Assembly: GCF_001541315.1 (NCBI RefSeq)
Contig: NZ_LMVK01000011.1
Location: 1 to 64,000 of the forward strand
DNA: 64,000 bases
Direction of reading: 5' to 3'
Source: Agrobacterium tumefaciens str. B6
Lineage (GTDB): Bacteria; Pseudomonadota; Alphaproteobacteria; Rhizobiales; Rhizobiaceae
Positions 25,413 to 33,074 of the stretch are shown piece after piece. Positions within the stretch are counted from its first letter, which is position 1, and each line of letters starts with the position of its first letter. The translations under genes and the position numbers were made by a program. The notes under the pieces are model-generated. The model searched no databases and was not told where the DNA came from. It saw nothing but the letters and a program-made list of their open reading frames with translations.

Positions 25413-25435
25413 GTATCCGGCATGTTTCATGAAAC
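25413..25435 (-). promoter_or_regulatory. Shared promoter element, copy E, with GTTTC-AT-GAAAC palindrome (cytochrome P460)
   Basis: Core GAAACATGCCGGATAC (25413-25428), 51 bases before the start. The palindrome spans 25424-25435. A TGATACAT unit lies 28 bases upstream, as in copies B and D. Confidence 0.6.
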
Positions 25436-25638
25436 CCGCATTTATGTATCAGATCGTAGCAGGGAATGTACCCATCAAGCCTGTGGCGAGATCAGCCTTT
25501 CCGCGACGCGTTGATTCGTGGTTTCGCCGCTTGCGACAGCAAACCAGCGTCGCCGGTCAAGAAACATTTCCGGTGTGGCGGCATGCAGATGCGCAGGAAC
25601 GACAGTGCGATACCGAGAGCGGGGGGGCCGGGAGCGTT

Positions 25639-25674
25639 AAAAACATGCGTGCTGGCGTCAGGCAACGCCAGCAC
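25639..25674 (-). terminator. Terminator of the MFS gene
   Basis: Nine-base perfect arms GTGCTGGCG (25649-25657) and CGCCAGCAC (25666-25674). On the minus strand they are followed by GCATGTTTTTAA, about 60 bases after the 25732 stop. Confidence 0.7.
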
Positions 25675-25731
25675 AATTGCGCGTAATCAGGTGCCTTGCC
25701 TCCAAAGGGTGCGAGGAGGAAAAGGCAACAA

Positions 25732-26940
25732 TCAATCAGGACGCTGCAGCAAGGCCAGAGCGACCGTGGATGCAGCCAGGATCGCGGTCAGAGCCAGCGG
25801 AGCAGTGGCACCGTAGGAATCCACGATATAGCCGCCGAAAACCGCACCGATACTGATGGCCACCTGAAAGGAAACGACCATCAGGCTGCCTGCTGCTTCC
25901 AGGGCGTCGGGTGCGCCGCGGGAAAGGTTGGTCGGCAGCACCACGGGCGCCATGCCGAAGGCAAGGCCCCAAAGGGCGACGAGGGCAAATGCGGCACCGG
26001 TATGAACACCCCAGACAACGAGGGCGATCGTCGCAAATGCCATCAGGGCGGCGGTAACGATGAGTGCGAGGCGGATACTGGTGTCAGCCATCCGGCCCCC
26101 CAGCACATTGCCGATCACCGAAGCGACGCCAAAGCCGAGCAGGGCGAGGGCAATCGGCGTGGTCTCAAGCAGCGTCACCTGTTCGAGGAAGGGACGCACA
26201 TAGACCGAACCGGCGAAATGCCCCGTCATCAGCAACAGGATTGCCAGCATCCCCAGTTGAACGCTGCGCCGCCGCGTCAGCCGCAGAACATCGGAAAGAC
26301 TGTTGCTCGTACTTGCCGGCAGCGACGGCAGGCTGAGTATTTGCAGCAGCATCGCAATTACGGCAAGCCCCGCCGTCATCGACATGGCGATGCGCCATCC
26401 CAGCCAGTCGCTGATCAAGGCGCCCATTGAAGGGGCAGCGATGGTGGCAAGCGAAACGCCGAGGGTGACGATAGCCATGCCGCGCCCGGTCGAATTTGCG
26501 CCAACGAGCCGTGCAACAACCGCAACCGAAAGCGCCCAGAAACCGCTGAGCGCGATACCCAGTCCGGCCCGGCCCACCAACAATAGCCAGAAATCGCTCG
26601 CAAATGACGCGAGAATGTTGGAGCCGATCGCCAGCGCACTAAGACCGACAAGCACGCTCTTGCGGTTTAATTTGCCGATGAGAACGTTGCTCAGCAAGGC
26701 CGTCACGGCGCCCACGGAAGCTGTAGCCGTAACAACCTGCCCGGCCGTACCCTCGGTGATGCCAAGATCGCGCGCCATGGGCGTCAACAATCCCGCTGGC
26801 AGAAACTCGGCCGATACCAGCGCAAAGCTGGTGGCCGCCATCGAAAGAACCGCGAACCAGGTCGCAGCGGTCCATGCGGGTTGCTCGGCGGCCTCTAGGC
26901 CAATTGTTGCCCCATCAAATTCTGATGTCGTGTCCGTCAT
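25732..26940 (-). CDS. Major facilitator superfamily exporter (AraJ/YdeA-type DHA1)
   Basis: 402 aa with twelve predicted membrane helices and no periplasmic domain. Motifs include EFLPAGLLTPMARDLGITEGTAGQ, the DHA1 family opening, and a loop 2-3 variant (LIGKLNRKSVLV). The body is close to sugar-efflux/arabinose-efflux and purine-efflux MFS proteins. It stands alone with its own terminator and a start preceded by AGGAGAGAG. A palindromic stretch (CGGAT..ATCCG, 26976-27005) lies upstream and could be an operator. The substrate is unknown. Confidence 0.88.
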   Translation of the reverse strand: MTDTTSEFDGATIGLEAAEQPAWTAATWFAVLSMAATSFALVSAEFLPAGLLTPMARDLGITEGTAGQVVTATASVGAVTALLSNVLIGKLNRKSVLVGLSALAIGSNILASFASDFWLLLVGRAGLGIALSGFWALSVAVVARLVGANSTGRGMAIVTLGVSLATIAAPSMGALISDWLGWRIAMSMTAGLAVIAMLLQILSLPSLPASTSNSLSDVLRLTRRRSVQLGMLAILLLMTGHFAGSVYVRPFLEQVTLLETTPIALALLGFGVASVIGNVLGGRMADTSIRLALIVTAALMAFATIALVVWGVHTGAAFALVALWGLAFGMAPVVLPTNLSRGAPDALEAAGSLMVVSFQVAISIGAVFGGYIVDSYGATAPLALTAILAASTVALALLQRPD

Positions 26941-27338
26941 GGTCTCTCTCCTTGAGTTGAGAGAGTTTTAGACGAATTTTTTCGGATGATATGTATCTAA
27001 AAATCCGAATTTCATGCCTATTCCTCCGAAATTTGTGCGTTGCACAACGTTTGGAGGCGTTCGGCCCGCGAGTGGATCACGCGCCTCACGGTAATTGCCG
27101 CTGATCTCGATATTTTTCAGTTCACGGAGCCCGTTATGTTGGTTAAGCCATCATACGGCACGGCACAGACGGGCGAACGGCACGTTTTCGCTGTCCTTGG
27201 CATTTAGGGTTCCAGGTCATGGCCTGCCGTTGGTCGGACAGGTGTCCAGTTTTGAGTTCCAAAGGGCGCTGGCAGGCACCGTCGACGCCCGTGGCATGAG
27301 GCGTTTATTTACGGCCTCGTTGTGCCAAGCCCCTTGGC
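26941..27338. other. 398-base intergenic region between the MFS and GGDEF genes
   Basis: The first 70 bases are AT-rich with an inverted repeat around TGATATGTATC and should hold the MFS promoter. The rest (27095-27338) has open frames but no recognisable protein similarity or ribosome site. Confidence 0.5.
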
Positions 27339-29108
27339 TCACATCGCGTCGGACGATACCCATTTGTTGCGACCGCTCTGTTTGGCGTTCAAGAGTGCGG
27401 CGTCTGCTCGTTCCAGCACGCTACTCACTGTCCCTCCCGCCGGTGCGGTTGCAATACCGACGGATACGGTGACCGGGTCAAGCAGGCGACCGCGATAGTT
27501 GAATGGCGCGCGTTCGACTGCACGCCGGAGTCTCTCCGCAACCTTGATGGCATCTTCAATACCCGCAGCCGGCATCAACACAGTGAATTCCTCGCCGCCG
27601 AAACGGAATAGTTCACCCAGCTCGCCGACGGCTTCGGAAAGGACTTGGGCAACATATTGCATCACCGCGTCACCGGCATCGTGGCCAAAGCGGTCATTGA
27701 AGCGCTTGAAATGGTCGATATCAAGCATGAGACAGGCGAGTGAATCGTCTGGCTTCTCAATATGCCTGTTCAGCGCCTCATCAAGAGACCGACGGTTCAG
27801 GAGACCGGTCAAGGCATCCTGTCTGGCCATGCCAAGCAGCCGCTGCCGCAGCTGGAGGTTTGCGACGGCAAGACCAATATTCTCGGCGAGGAGTTCCAGA
27901 TAAAGTCGCTCTGTCTCCAGCGTTTCGTTTCTTGCGGGAATTTCGAGGTACAACAGGCCTACGGTGTCCCCCAAGGCGGTCAGCGGTATACAGAGACCGG
28001 TTCCGAAATTTCCCTGGAGGTGATGGCAGACGACGTCGTCCCCGTCCGGGTTGTTGGTGTGGGGGCGTCCGCGACGCAGAGCCCAGCAATCATCGATCAA
28101 AAACTCGGGCGCGGAAAACGAAGGGTCGGACCATTTTCCGGTCGATTGGAGAAGTGTACTGTTTTCCTTGAGCACAAGCAGCCGGCCCGCGATAGCGGGG
28201 AAAATCTGCGGCATGAATTTCGCAACGACGTCGGACAATTCATCCTGATTCTGGCACGCCTGAATTCGATGCATCATTTGGAGGATTAGGTCCTTGATGC
28301 GTTGGTTCCTGCGGTGCTCTGCATCAAGCCGTTCCCGTTCCAGCCCGTTGCTGCGGAAGATGCGAATGGCTTGGTTCATTTCTCCAATTTCGTCACGTCG
28401 CCCTTCGTCTGGTACCTCTATACTGTAGTCCTGCCGGGCAAGGCGCATGACGATATTGCTCATTCTGATAAGGGGCGCGGCAACACGTCTGCTGAGGACA
28501 AAGTACAATACGGCCAAAAACATCAGTGCGGTCAGGGCAAGCATCACCTTGGCGATAGATCCGTAGAAATCACTTCGGCTTTTGGCCTGGTCGACTGTCG
28601 CCTGCGTGCGTGCCGCAACGGTCTCTCTCACCTTTGCAACGGTATTCAGCAGACTCGTATGCAGTTGATAGTACTCGTCGCCGAACAGGACCTGTTGCGC
28701 ATCACTCTGGCGCCCGGAGCGATAAGAAGCGATGGCCCCTCGCTCCATCGCATCCAGCCTGTCAGCGCTCTTTCGTATATCCTGAAACAATCCTTCTTCC
28801 TGCGGCGAGGCACCGAGCGCGGAGAGTTTATCCAAGGCTTTCTCGAGGTGGTTTTCCTGATCTTCGTCGACATAGAACTTTGCCAGATGCTGCTCGTCGC
28901 CTCGCATAACGTAAAGACGTGCCTCTTCGGCGCGCTCGTCCGCGATGATCATCAGTTCCTCGGCAAGATCGTTTAATTCGAGATGAGACTCGATTGTCGC
29001 GCGCTCTTGAGACGCGCTTCTTGCCGACAAAATGAATGTGGTGGCTGATACTGTCGTCAGTATCAGCGTCACGGCATAAGCCAGGTTTGTGATGGTGCCA
29101 AGTCGCAT
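27339..29108 (-). CDS. Membrane diguanylate cyclase with HAMP, GAF and GGDEF domains
   Basis: 589 aa. An N-terminal helix (7-28) and a second near 195-215 bracket a helical periplasmic sensor of the four-helix-bundle type. A HAMP linker (RRVAAPLIRMSNIVMRLARQDYSIEVPDEGRRDEIGEMNQAI), a GAF-like domain (about 305-410) and a C-terminal GGDEF domain follow. The active site reads RFGGEEF, a functional GGEEF, with LMLDIDHFKRFNDRFGHDAGD upstream. It should synthesise cyclic di-GMP in response to an external or redox signal. No clear ribosome site precedes the ATG at 29108. It is a single gene. Confidence 0.9.
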   Translation of the reverse strand: MRLGTITNLAYAVTLILTTVSATTFILSARSASQERATIESHLELNDLAEELMIIADERAEEARLYVMRGDEQHLAKFYVDEDQENHLEKALDKLSALGASPQEEGLFQDIRKSADRLDAMERGAIASYRSGRQSDAQQVLFGDEYYQLHTSLLNTVAKVRETVAARTQATVDQAKSRSDFYGSIAKVMLALTALMFLAVLYFVLSRRVAAPLIRMSNIVMRLARQDYSIEVPDEGRRDEIGEMNQAIRIFRSNGLERERLDAEHRRNQRIKDLILQMMHRIQACQNQDELSDVVAKFMPQIFPAIAGRLLVLKENSTLLQSTGKWSDPSFSAPEFLIDDCWALRRGRPHTNNPDGDDVVCHHLQGNFGTGLCIPLTALGDTVGLLYLEIPARNETLETERLYLELLAENIGLAVANLQLRQRLLGMARQDALTGLLNRRSLDEALNRHIEKPDDSLACLMLDIDHFKRFNDRFGHDAGDAVMQYVAQVLSEAVGELGELFRFGGEEFTVLMPAAGIEDAIKVAERLRRAVERAPFNYRGRLLDPVTVSVGIATAPAGGTVSSVLERADAALLNAKQSGRNKWVSSDAM

Positions 29109-29482
29109 GGTGGTGCCAAATCTTGCCGCACGGTATCACGACCGGGTGCGGCGGGTCCAATTTGTGGGTTTGACCAATCATTTCGCCAAGTCTGTCTGAT
29201 CCCCTATGGCTACCTCTTAGTCCCGCAGTCCAAAATGTCCAACGCGCTGTGTGGATTAAATTACCAAATCTTTAGTTGTGTGCCATTTCGCCAGTACCTA
29301 GCTTACTGGTAAGGCCGCATCCGATGTGGACATGCGCCACATGATAATGCGCGTGGTACTGCATTCTGCGTTCGTATTTCGTTGACTGGCCCATGCAGGA
29401 CATAGCGTGCAGCCAGATCGTCTTCACCTGCTTTTGGGGGAACGCGGGAGTTTGGTAAAACGGCGCTTTACCGTTCGTCTCG
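29109..29482. other. 374-base stretch between the GGDEF gene and the gnd remnant
   Basis: AT-richer than its neighbours. No gene was recognised; a minus-strand open frame across 29272-29754 has no known domain. The junction with the gnd remnant falls near 29510 and no insertion-sequence end is visible there. Confidence 0.5.
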
Positions 29483-29788
29483 GTGAATGAAACACCCATA
29501 GCGCATAGCACAGTAGGAGACGGGTCTGTCATCGGCTCGTGGCTGCTCGATCTGACGGCCGAGGCCCTGAAGCAGGACCCTGATCTAGACCAGTATGGTG
29601 GCCGGGTTTCGGACTCCGGCGAGGGGCGCTGGACACTGCAGGCGGCCGTCGAAACGGGCGTACCGGCTCCCGTGCTGGCATCGGCGCTGTTTGAGCGCTT
29701 CTCGTCACGCGGTGAGGCCGAATTTGCCGGCAAAGTGCTCTCGGCAATGCGCAATGCCTTTGGTGGCCATTTGGAAAAGGCAAAATAG
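29483..29788 (+). pseudogene. gnd: 3' remnant of 6-phosphogluconate dehydrogenase
   Basis: About 90 residues from [16 protein letters not shown] onward ([48 protein letters not shown]) match the C-terminus of the decarboxylating 6-phosphogluconate dehydrogenase of rhizobia. The N-terminal cofactor domain and most of the catalytic domain (over 200 residues) are absent. The frame opens only with a GTG without a ribosome site. It is a non-functional fragment that marks an old recombination or deletion junction near 29510. Confidence 0.75.
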
Positions 29789-29851
29789 GCGCGCAGGCCA
29801 TGGACAAGTAACGATCGGACGGGCCGGCTTCAGGCGGAAGCCGCTACTGGA

Positions 29852-29880
29852 CAAGATAGTGGATATAGTCCACTATTTTG
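29852..29880. promoter_or_regulatory. Long palindrome upstream of the ABC/oxidase operon
   Basis: Arms ATAGTGGA and TCCACTAT flank a TATAG centre (29856-29876). Outside them CAAG and TTTG extend the symmetry with one mismatch, giving 12-base arms over 29 bases. It ends 59 bases before the first ATG of the operon. A site of this quality fits a dimeric repressor; the MarR protein at 31878 is the obvious candidate. Confidence 0.65.
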
Positions 29881-29938
29881 TCTCCGGCGCGATATGCCGG
29901 GCAAACGCGAACAAAGTTACAAAAAACAAGGGGAACTT

Positions 29939-31576
29939 ATGTCGCATTCAGCCACGTCGGCCGACGTGGTGCTGTCCGTTCGTCATCTCACGGTGGATTT
30001 GCCGCCGGGAATGGAGCGCAGCCACGCGGTCAAGGATATTTCGTTCGACCTTCACGCTGGGGAAATCCTTTGCATCATCGGCGAGTCGGGATCCGGCAAG
30101 TCCGTTACCGCAAGTACGATCATGGGACTTTTGTCGCCGGTCATCACAGTCAGTTCCGGCGAAATCCACTTTAGAGGAATGGACATCCTCTCGGCCAGAG
30201 AGGAAAAAATCCGGCCTTTACGCGGTCAGGCGGTCTCGATCATATTTCAGGATCCGCTTTCCGCGCTCAACCCGTTGATGACCGTCGGCGACCAGATATC
30301 AGAAGTCCTGGAAGCCCATGGGGCCGGAACGCCGCAGAGCCGAAACGCCAAGGTTCTGGAATTGCTGGAGGAGGTGGGCCTTCCCGACCCGTCGTTGATG
30401 CGACTGCAATATCCATTCCGCCTCTCCGGCGGACAGCGGCAGCGTGTCATGATCGCCATGGCGCTGGCGCTTGATCCGGATGTCCTGATTGCCGATGAGC
30501 CGACGACTGCGCTTGATGTTACCACGCAGGCGCAGATCCTGGACCTTATCCGAAAAATCCAGAAGCGGAAAAACATGAGCGTGATGTTCATCACCCATGA
30601 TTTCGGTGTGGTTGCGGAAATTGCCGACCGTGTTGTGGTAATGGAAAAGGGATATCTCGTCGAGCAGGGAAGGGCGGATCAGGTTCTGGTCAGCCCGGTT
30701 CACCCCTACACGCAGCGGCTGGTTGCTGCTGTGCCGCGCATGCGCAACGCACAGCGCCCGCTTGACGAAGGCGCTCCCGTTGTTCTCGAAGTGGAAAACC
30801 TCGAAAAGGAATACCGCAGTTCCGGCTCGTTTTTCCGCAAGGCCCGGAGCGTCAAGGCGGTGAACGGCGTCAGCTTCAAGCTGAGAAAAGGGCAGACACT
30901 CGGTGTTGTCGGGGAGAGCGGCTCGGGCAAGTCGTCGCTTGGGCGCGTTTTGCTGAAGTTGCTTCACTCGGATGGCGGCGCCATTCGCTTCGACGGTCGC
31001 GATATAGCTGCGATGGACGAAAGCGCGTTTCGATCCTTGCGGCCCTATATTCAGATGATCTTTCAGGATCCGTTTGCTTCGCTCAATCCGCGCCACACCA
31101 TCGGCAGAATTCTGACGGTTGGTCCGCTGGCTCATGGAATGGCCTTGCACGAAGCGAGAACAAAGGCCCTTGGAATTCTAAAGCTCGTTGGTCTGGACGA
31201 GCAGGCCTATGACCGTTTTCCGCACGAGTTTTCCGGCGGTCAGCGCCAACGCATCGGTATTGCCCGCGCCCTGATGTTCGACCCGGTTGTTCTGGTGGCC
31301 GACGAAGCCGTTTCTGCGCTGGACGTGTCCATACAGGCGCAGGTCCTGCAACTTCTGGCCCATGTTCAAAGAGAAATGAAGGTGGCGATGATCTTCATTA
31401 CCCATGATCTCAGGGTCGCAAGCCAGATTTGCGATGATGTGCTTGTCATGCACAAGGGAACCGTGGTGGAGCAGGGGCCGCCCACCCAAATCTTCCGATC
31501 GCCCACGCACCCCTATACGCAGAAACTCGTTGCGGCCATACCCGGCGCAGACTGGGAGCCGGCGGCTACGGCCTAG
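29939..31576 (+). CDS. Peptide/opine-type ABC transporter, fused double ATPase (DppD-DppF)
   Basis: 545 aa with two complete ABC domains. Domain 1: GESGSGKS, Q-loop IIFQDPLSALNP, LSGGQRQR, LIADEPTTALD, ITHDFG. Domain 2: GESGSGKS, IFQDPFASLNPRH, FSGGQRQR, LVADEAVSALD, ITHDLR. Both sites look catalytically intact. Each domain carries the C-terminal HPYT region typical of the oligopeptide class. The start at 29939 has AAGGGGAAC upstream. It is the first gene of the operon; matching permeases and receptor lie at 34.5-38.2 kb, separated by MarR and enzyme genes. Confidence 0.92.
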   Translation: MSHSATSADVVLSVRHLTVDLPPGMERSHAVKDISFDLHAGEILCIIGESGSGKSVTASTIMGLLSPVITVSSGEIHFRGMDILSAREEKIRPLRGQAVSIIFQDPLSALNPLMTVGDQISEVLEAHGAGTPQSRNAKVLELLEEVGLPDPSLMRLQYPFRLSGGQRQRVMIAMALALDPDVLIADEPTTALDVTTQAQILDLIRKIQKRKNMSVMFITHDFGVVAEIADRVVVMEKGYLVEQGRADQVLVSPVHPYTQRLVAAVPRMRNAQRPLDEGAPVVLEVENLEKEYRSSGSFFRKARSVKAVNGVSFKLRKGQTLGVVGESGSGKSSLGRVLLKLLHSDGGAIRFDGRDIAAMDESAFRSLRPYIQMIFQDPFASLNPRHTIGRILTVGPLAHGMALHEARTKALGILKLVGLDEQAYDRFPHEFSGGQRQRIGIARALMFDPVVLVADEAVSALDVSIQAQVLQLLAHVQREMKVAMIFITHDLRVASQICDDVLVMHKGTVVEQGPPTQIFRSPTHPYTQKLVAAIPGADWEPAATA

Positions 31577-31877
31577 GCCATGTAACAATTTAGACGTCCG
31601 GGCAGTTTGCCCTAACGTCTATTTGTCTCGAGCGCCAATTCCAAACGCTCTGACCGCCGGATTTCGCCTGGTCCGACGGCGCTTTAACACGTTGATATAA
31701 GGCAATGAAATATATAAATAAATTTCATAATTTGTGGAAAAGTAGTTGCATTTGTCCACTAACTGTCATTTCATATAGTCACAAAACTGCAATACGACAT
31801 GGCCGAAACCTGCACTGTGGCGCGCCCGGAAAGCGTACCCGCAACTGCTGTCCTGTGGCCATTCGATCGGAAAACTC
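31577..31877. promoter_or_regulatory. Intergenic region upstream of marR with half-sites of the 29856 palindrome
   Basis: 301 bases holding the terminator and then a very AT-rich stretch (31685-31800). Within it GTGGA (31734-31738), TCCACTA (31755-31761) and TATAGTC (31774-31780) resemble halves of the palindrome at 29856-29876, so a second promoter under the same regulator is likely. Confidence 0.45.
31591..31625 (+). terminator. Hairpin terminator after the double ATPase gene
   Basis: Outer arms TAGACGT and ACGTCTA with inner arms GGGCA and TGCCC, then TTTGT. It lies 15 bases after the stop. With an imperfect T tract it may only attenuate read-through into the MarR-led part of the operon. 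Confidence 0.6.
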
Positions 31878-32363
31878 ATGCATAAGCCAACTGCGAAACC
31901 GCCCGTATCACCGACCGACATCAATCTCGATGTTCTCGAAGACACGTTGAGCTTCTACATCCGCACGATCAATCTTGCCGTGTCGCGCGATCTCGATGAC
32001 CGGCTGGAGGGACTGGATGTGGCGAAGGGAACAGGAAAAATCACGACCCTGCTGCTCGTTGATGACTATCCTGGCATCCGCCCTTCGGTGATAGCGCATC
32101 TCACGATGCGTGACCGTTCGGCCATGGGCAGGATTATTGACCAGATGGTTTCACATGACCTCATCCGCCGGGAAGTGTCGCAGGAAGACAGCCGCGAGCA
32201 GGAACTTTATATCACCGAAGCAGGGGCGGCACTCGCCGTGAAAGTTCGTGAGATCGTTCCGCAGCAGTCTCGCGATTTCTTCAGCTTCATTCCAGAGGAC
32301 GAACAGAAACAGGTGATCGACATCTTGCGTCGGGCCTATCGGCATATCGTGGGGCTTTCATGA
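31878..32363 (+). CDS. MarR-family transcriptional regulator
   Basis: 161 aa winged-helix protein. The recognition region (IRPSVIAHLTMRDRSAMGRIIDQMVSHDLIRREVSQEDSREQELYITEAG) shows the MarR pattern of helix-turn-helix followed by a wing with D-R/E-x-R type residues. N- and C-terminal helices would form the dimer. It overlaps the next gene by four bases (ATGA). It probably senses the transported compound or a metabolite and binds the palindrome at 29856 and its half-sites at 31734-31780. Confidence 0.88.
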   Translation: MHKPTAKPPVSPTDINLDVLEDTLSFYIRTINLAVSRDLDDRLEGLDVAKGTGKITTLLLVDDYPGIRPSVIAHLTMRDRSAMGRIIDQMVSHDLIRREVSQEDSREQELYITEAGAALAVKVREIVPQQSRDFFSFIPEDEQKQVIDILRRAYRHIVGLS

Positions 32364-33073
32364 CAAATCGATCGGAACAACGCGTTGCTCTCATCTCCGG
32401 TACAAGCCGCGGCATAGGCGATCAAATTGGCGCAACCCTCTTGGAGGAAGGCTGGCGGGTTTCACTTGGTATGCGCACCCCCGCGCTGCCTTCCTGGGCC
32501 GCAGGTCACGAAGAAAAAGTTCATCTCTTCACTTACGATGCGAATGATGTGGTTGCTGAAAAAAGATGGACGCAAGATGCCCTTAAGCGGTTCGGTCGCA
32601 TCGATGCCATCGTGGCGAATGCGGGCATCATGATCCCGAAGACCGTGATCGAAGCTGACGACGACGATATCGATGCAATGTTTTCCGTGAACGTCAAGGC
32701 GCCGCGGAGGCTTGTGAAGGCCGCATGGGATCCATTGTGCGAAAGCGGTCGTGGCCGAGTGATTATCCTCGCATCTCTCTCGGGCAAGCGCGTCAAGTCG
32801 GCATCGTCGGGCAGCTATTCCTTGTCCAAATTTGCCGCCGTGGCCCTCTCGCACGCCGTTCGGCAGGCGGGCTTCGACAAGGGCGTGCGCGCGACCGCCG
32901 TCTGCCCCGGATTTGTGGCAACCGACATGGCTGCGGTCCTGTCCGAGCGGCCGGCCGCGCAGATGACCCAGCCCGCGGATCTCGCCCGTATCATTGCCAT
33001 GCTGCTGTCCCTTCCGAACGAGGCCTCCGTTGCCGAGTTCGCCATTAATTGCCAGCTTGAGGAGTTTTTCTGA
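32360..33073 (+). CDS. Short-chain dehydrogenase/reductase
   Basis: 237 aa Rossmann-fold oxidoreductase. NAD(P) motif SGTSRGIGDQIG, NAG loop (VANAGIM), catalytic Ser in LASLSGKRVKSASSGSYSLSK with Tyr and Lys in YxxxK, and the PGFVATDM segment are all present. It overlaps marR and is followed by the first oxidase gene one base after its stop, so it is firmly in the operon. It would reduce or oxidise a carbonyl/alcohol in the pathway; specificity is unknown. Confidence 0.9.
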   Translation: MTNRSEQRVALISGTSRGIGDQIGATLLEEGWRVSLGMRTPALPSWAAGHEEKVHLFTYDANDVVAEKRWTQDALKRFGRIDAIVANAGIMIPKTVIEADDDDIDAMFSVNVKAPRRLVKAAWDPLCESGRGRVIILASLSGKRVKSASSGSYSLSKFAAVALSHAVRQAGFDKGVRATAVCPGFVATDMAAVLSERPAAQMTQPADLARIIAMLLSLPNEASVAEFAINCQLEEFF

Positions 33074-33074
33074 C

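Larger units (their letters stand above)
25363..25731. other. Intergenic region between the cytochrome gene and the MFS gene
   Basis: 369 bases. It contains copy E of the shared promoter element and the MFS terminator (25639-25674); nothing else was recognised. Confidence 0.5.

Noticed and set aside
25618-25628. Short G run as a third homopolymer artefact
   Set aside because: It is only seven or eight bases, within normal range for this GC content, and it disrupts no gene.
29272-29754. Minus-strand frame of 160 codons over the gnd remnant
   Set aside because: More than half is the antisense of the gnd fragment, and the rest has no known domain or ribosome site.
31755-31780. A second full copy of the 29856 palindrome before marR
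   Set aside because: Only half-sites are present with irregular spacing, so it is listed as a weak regulatory region and not as a full operator.
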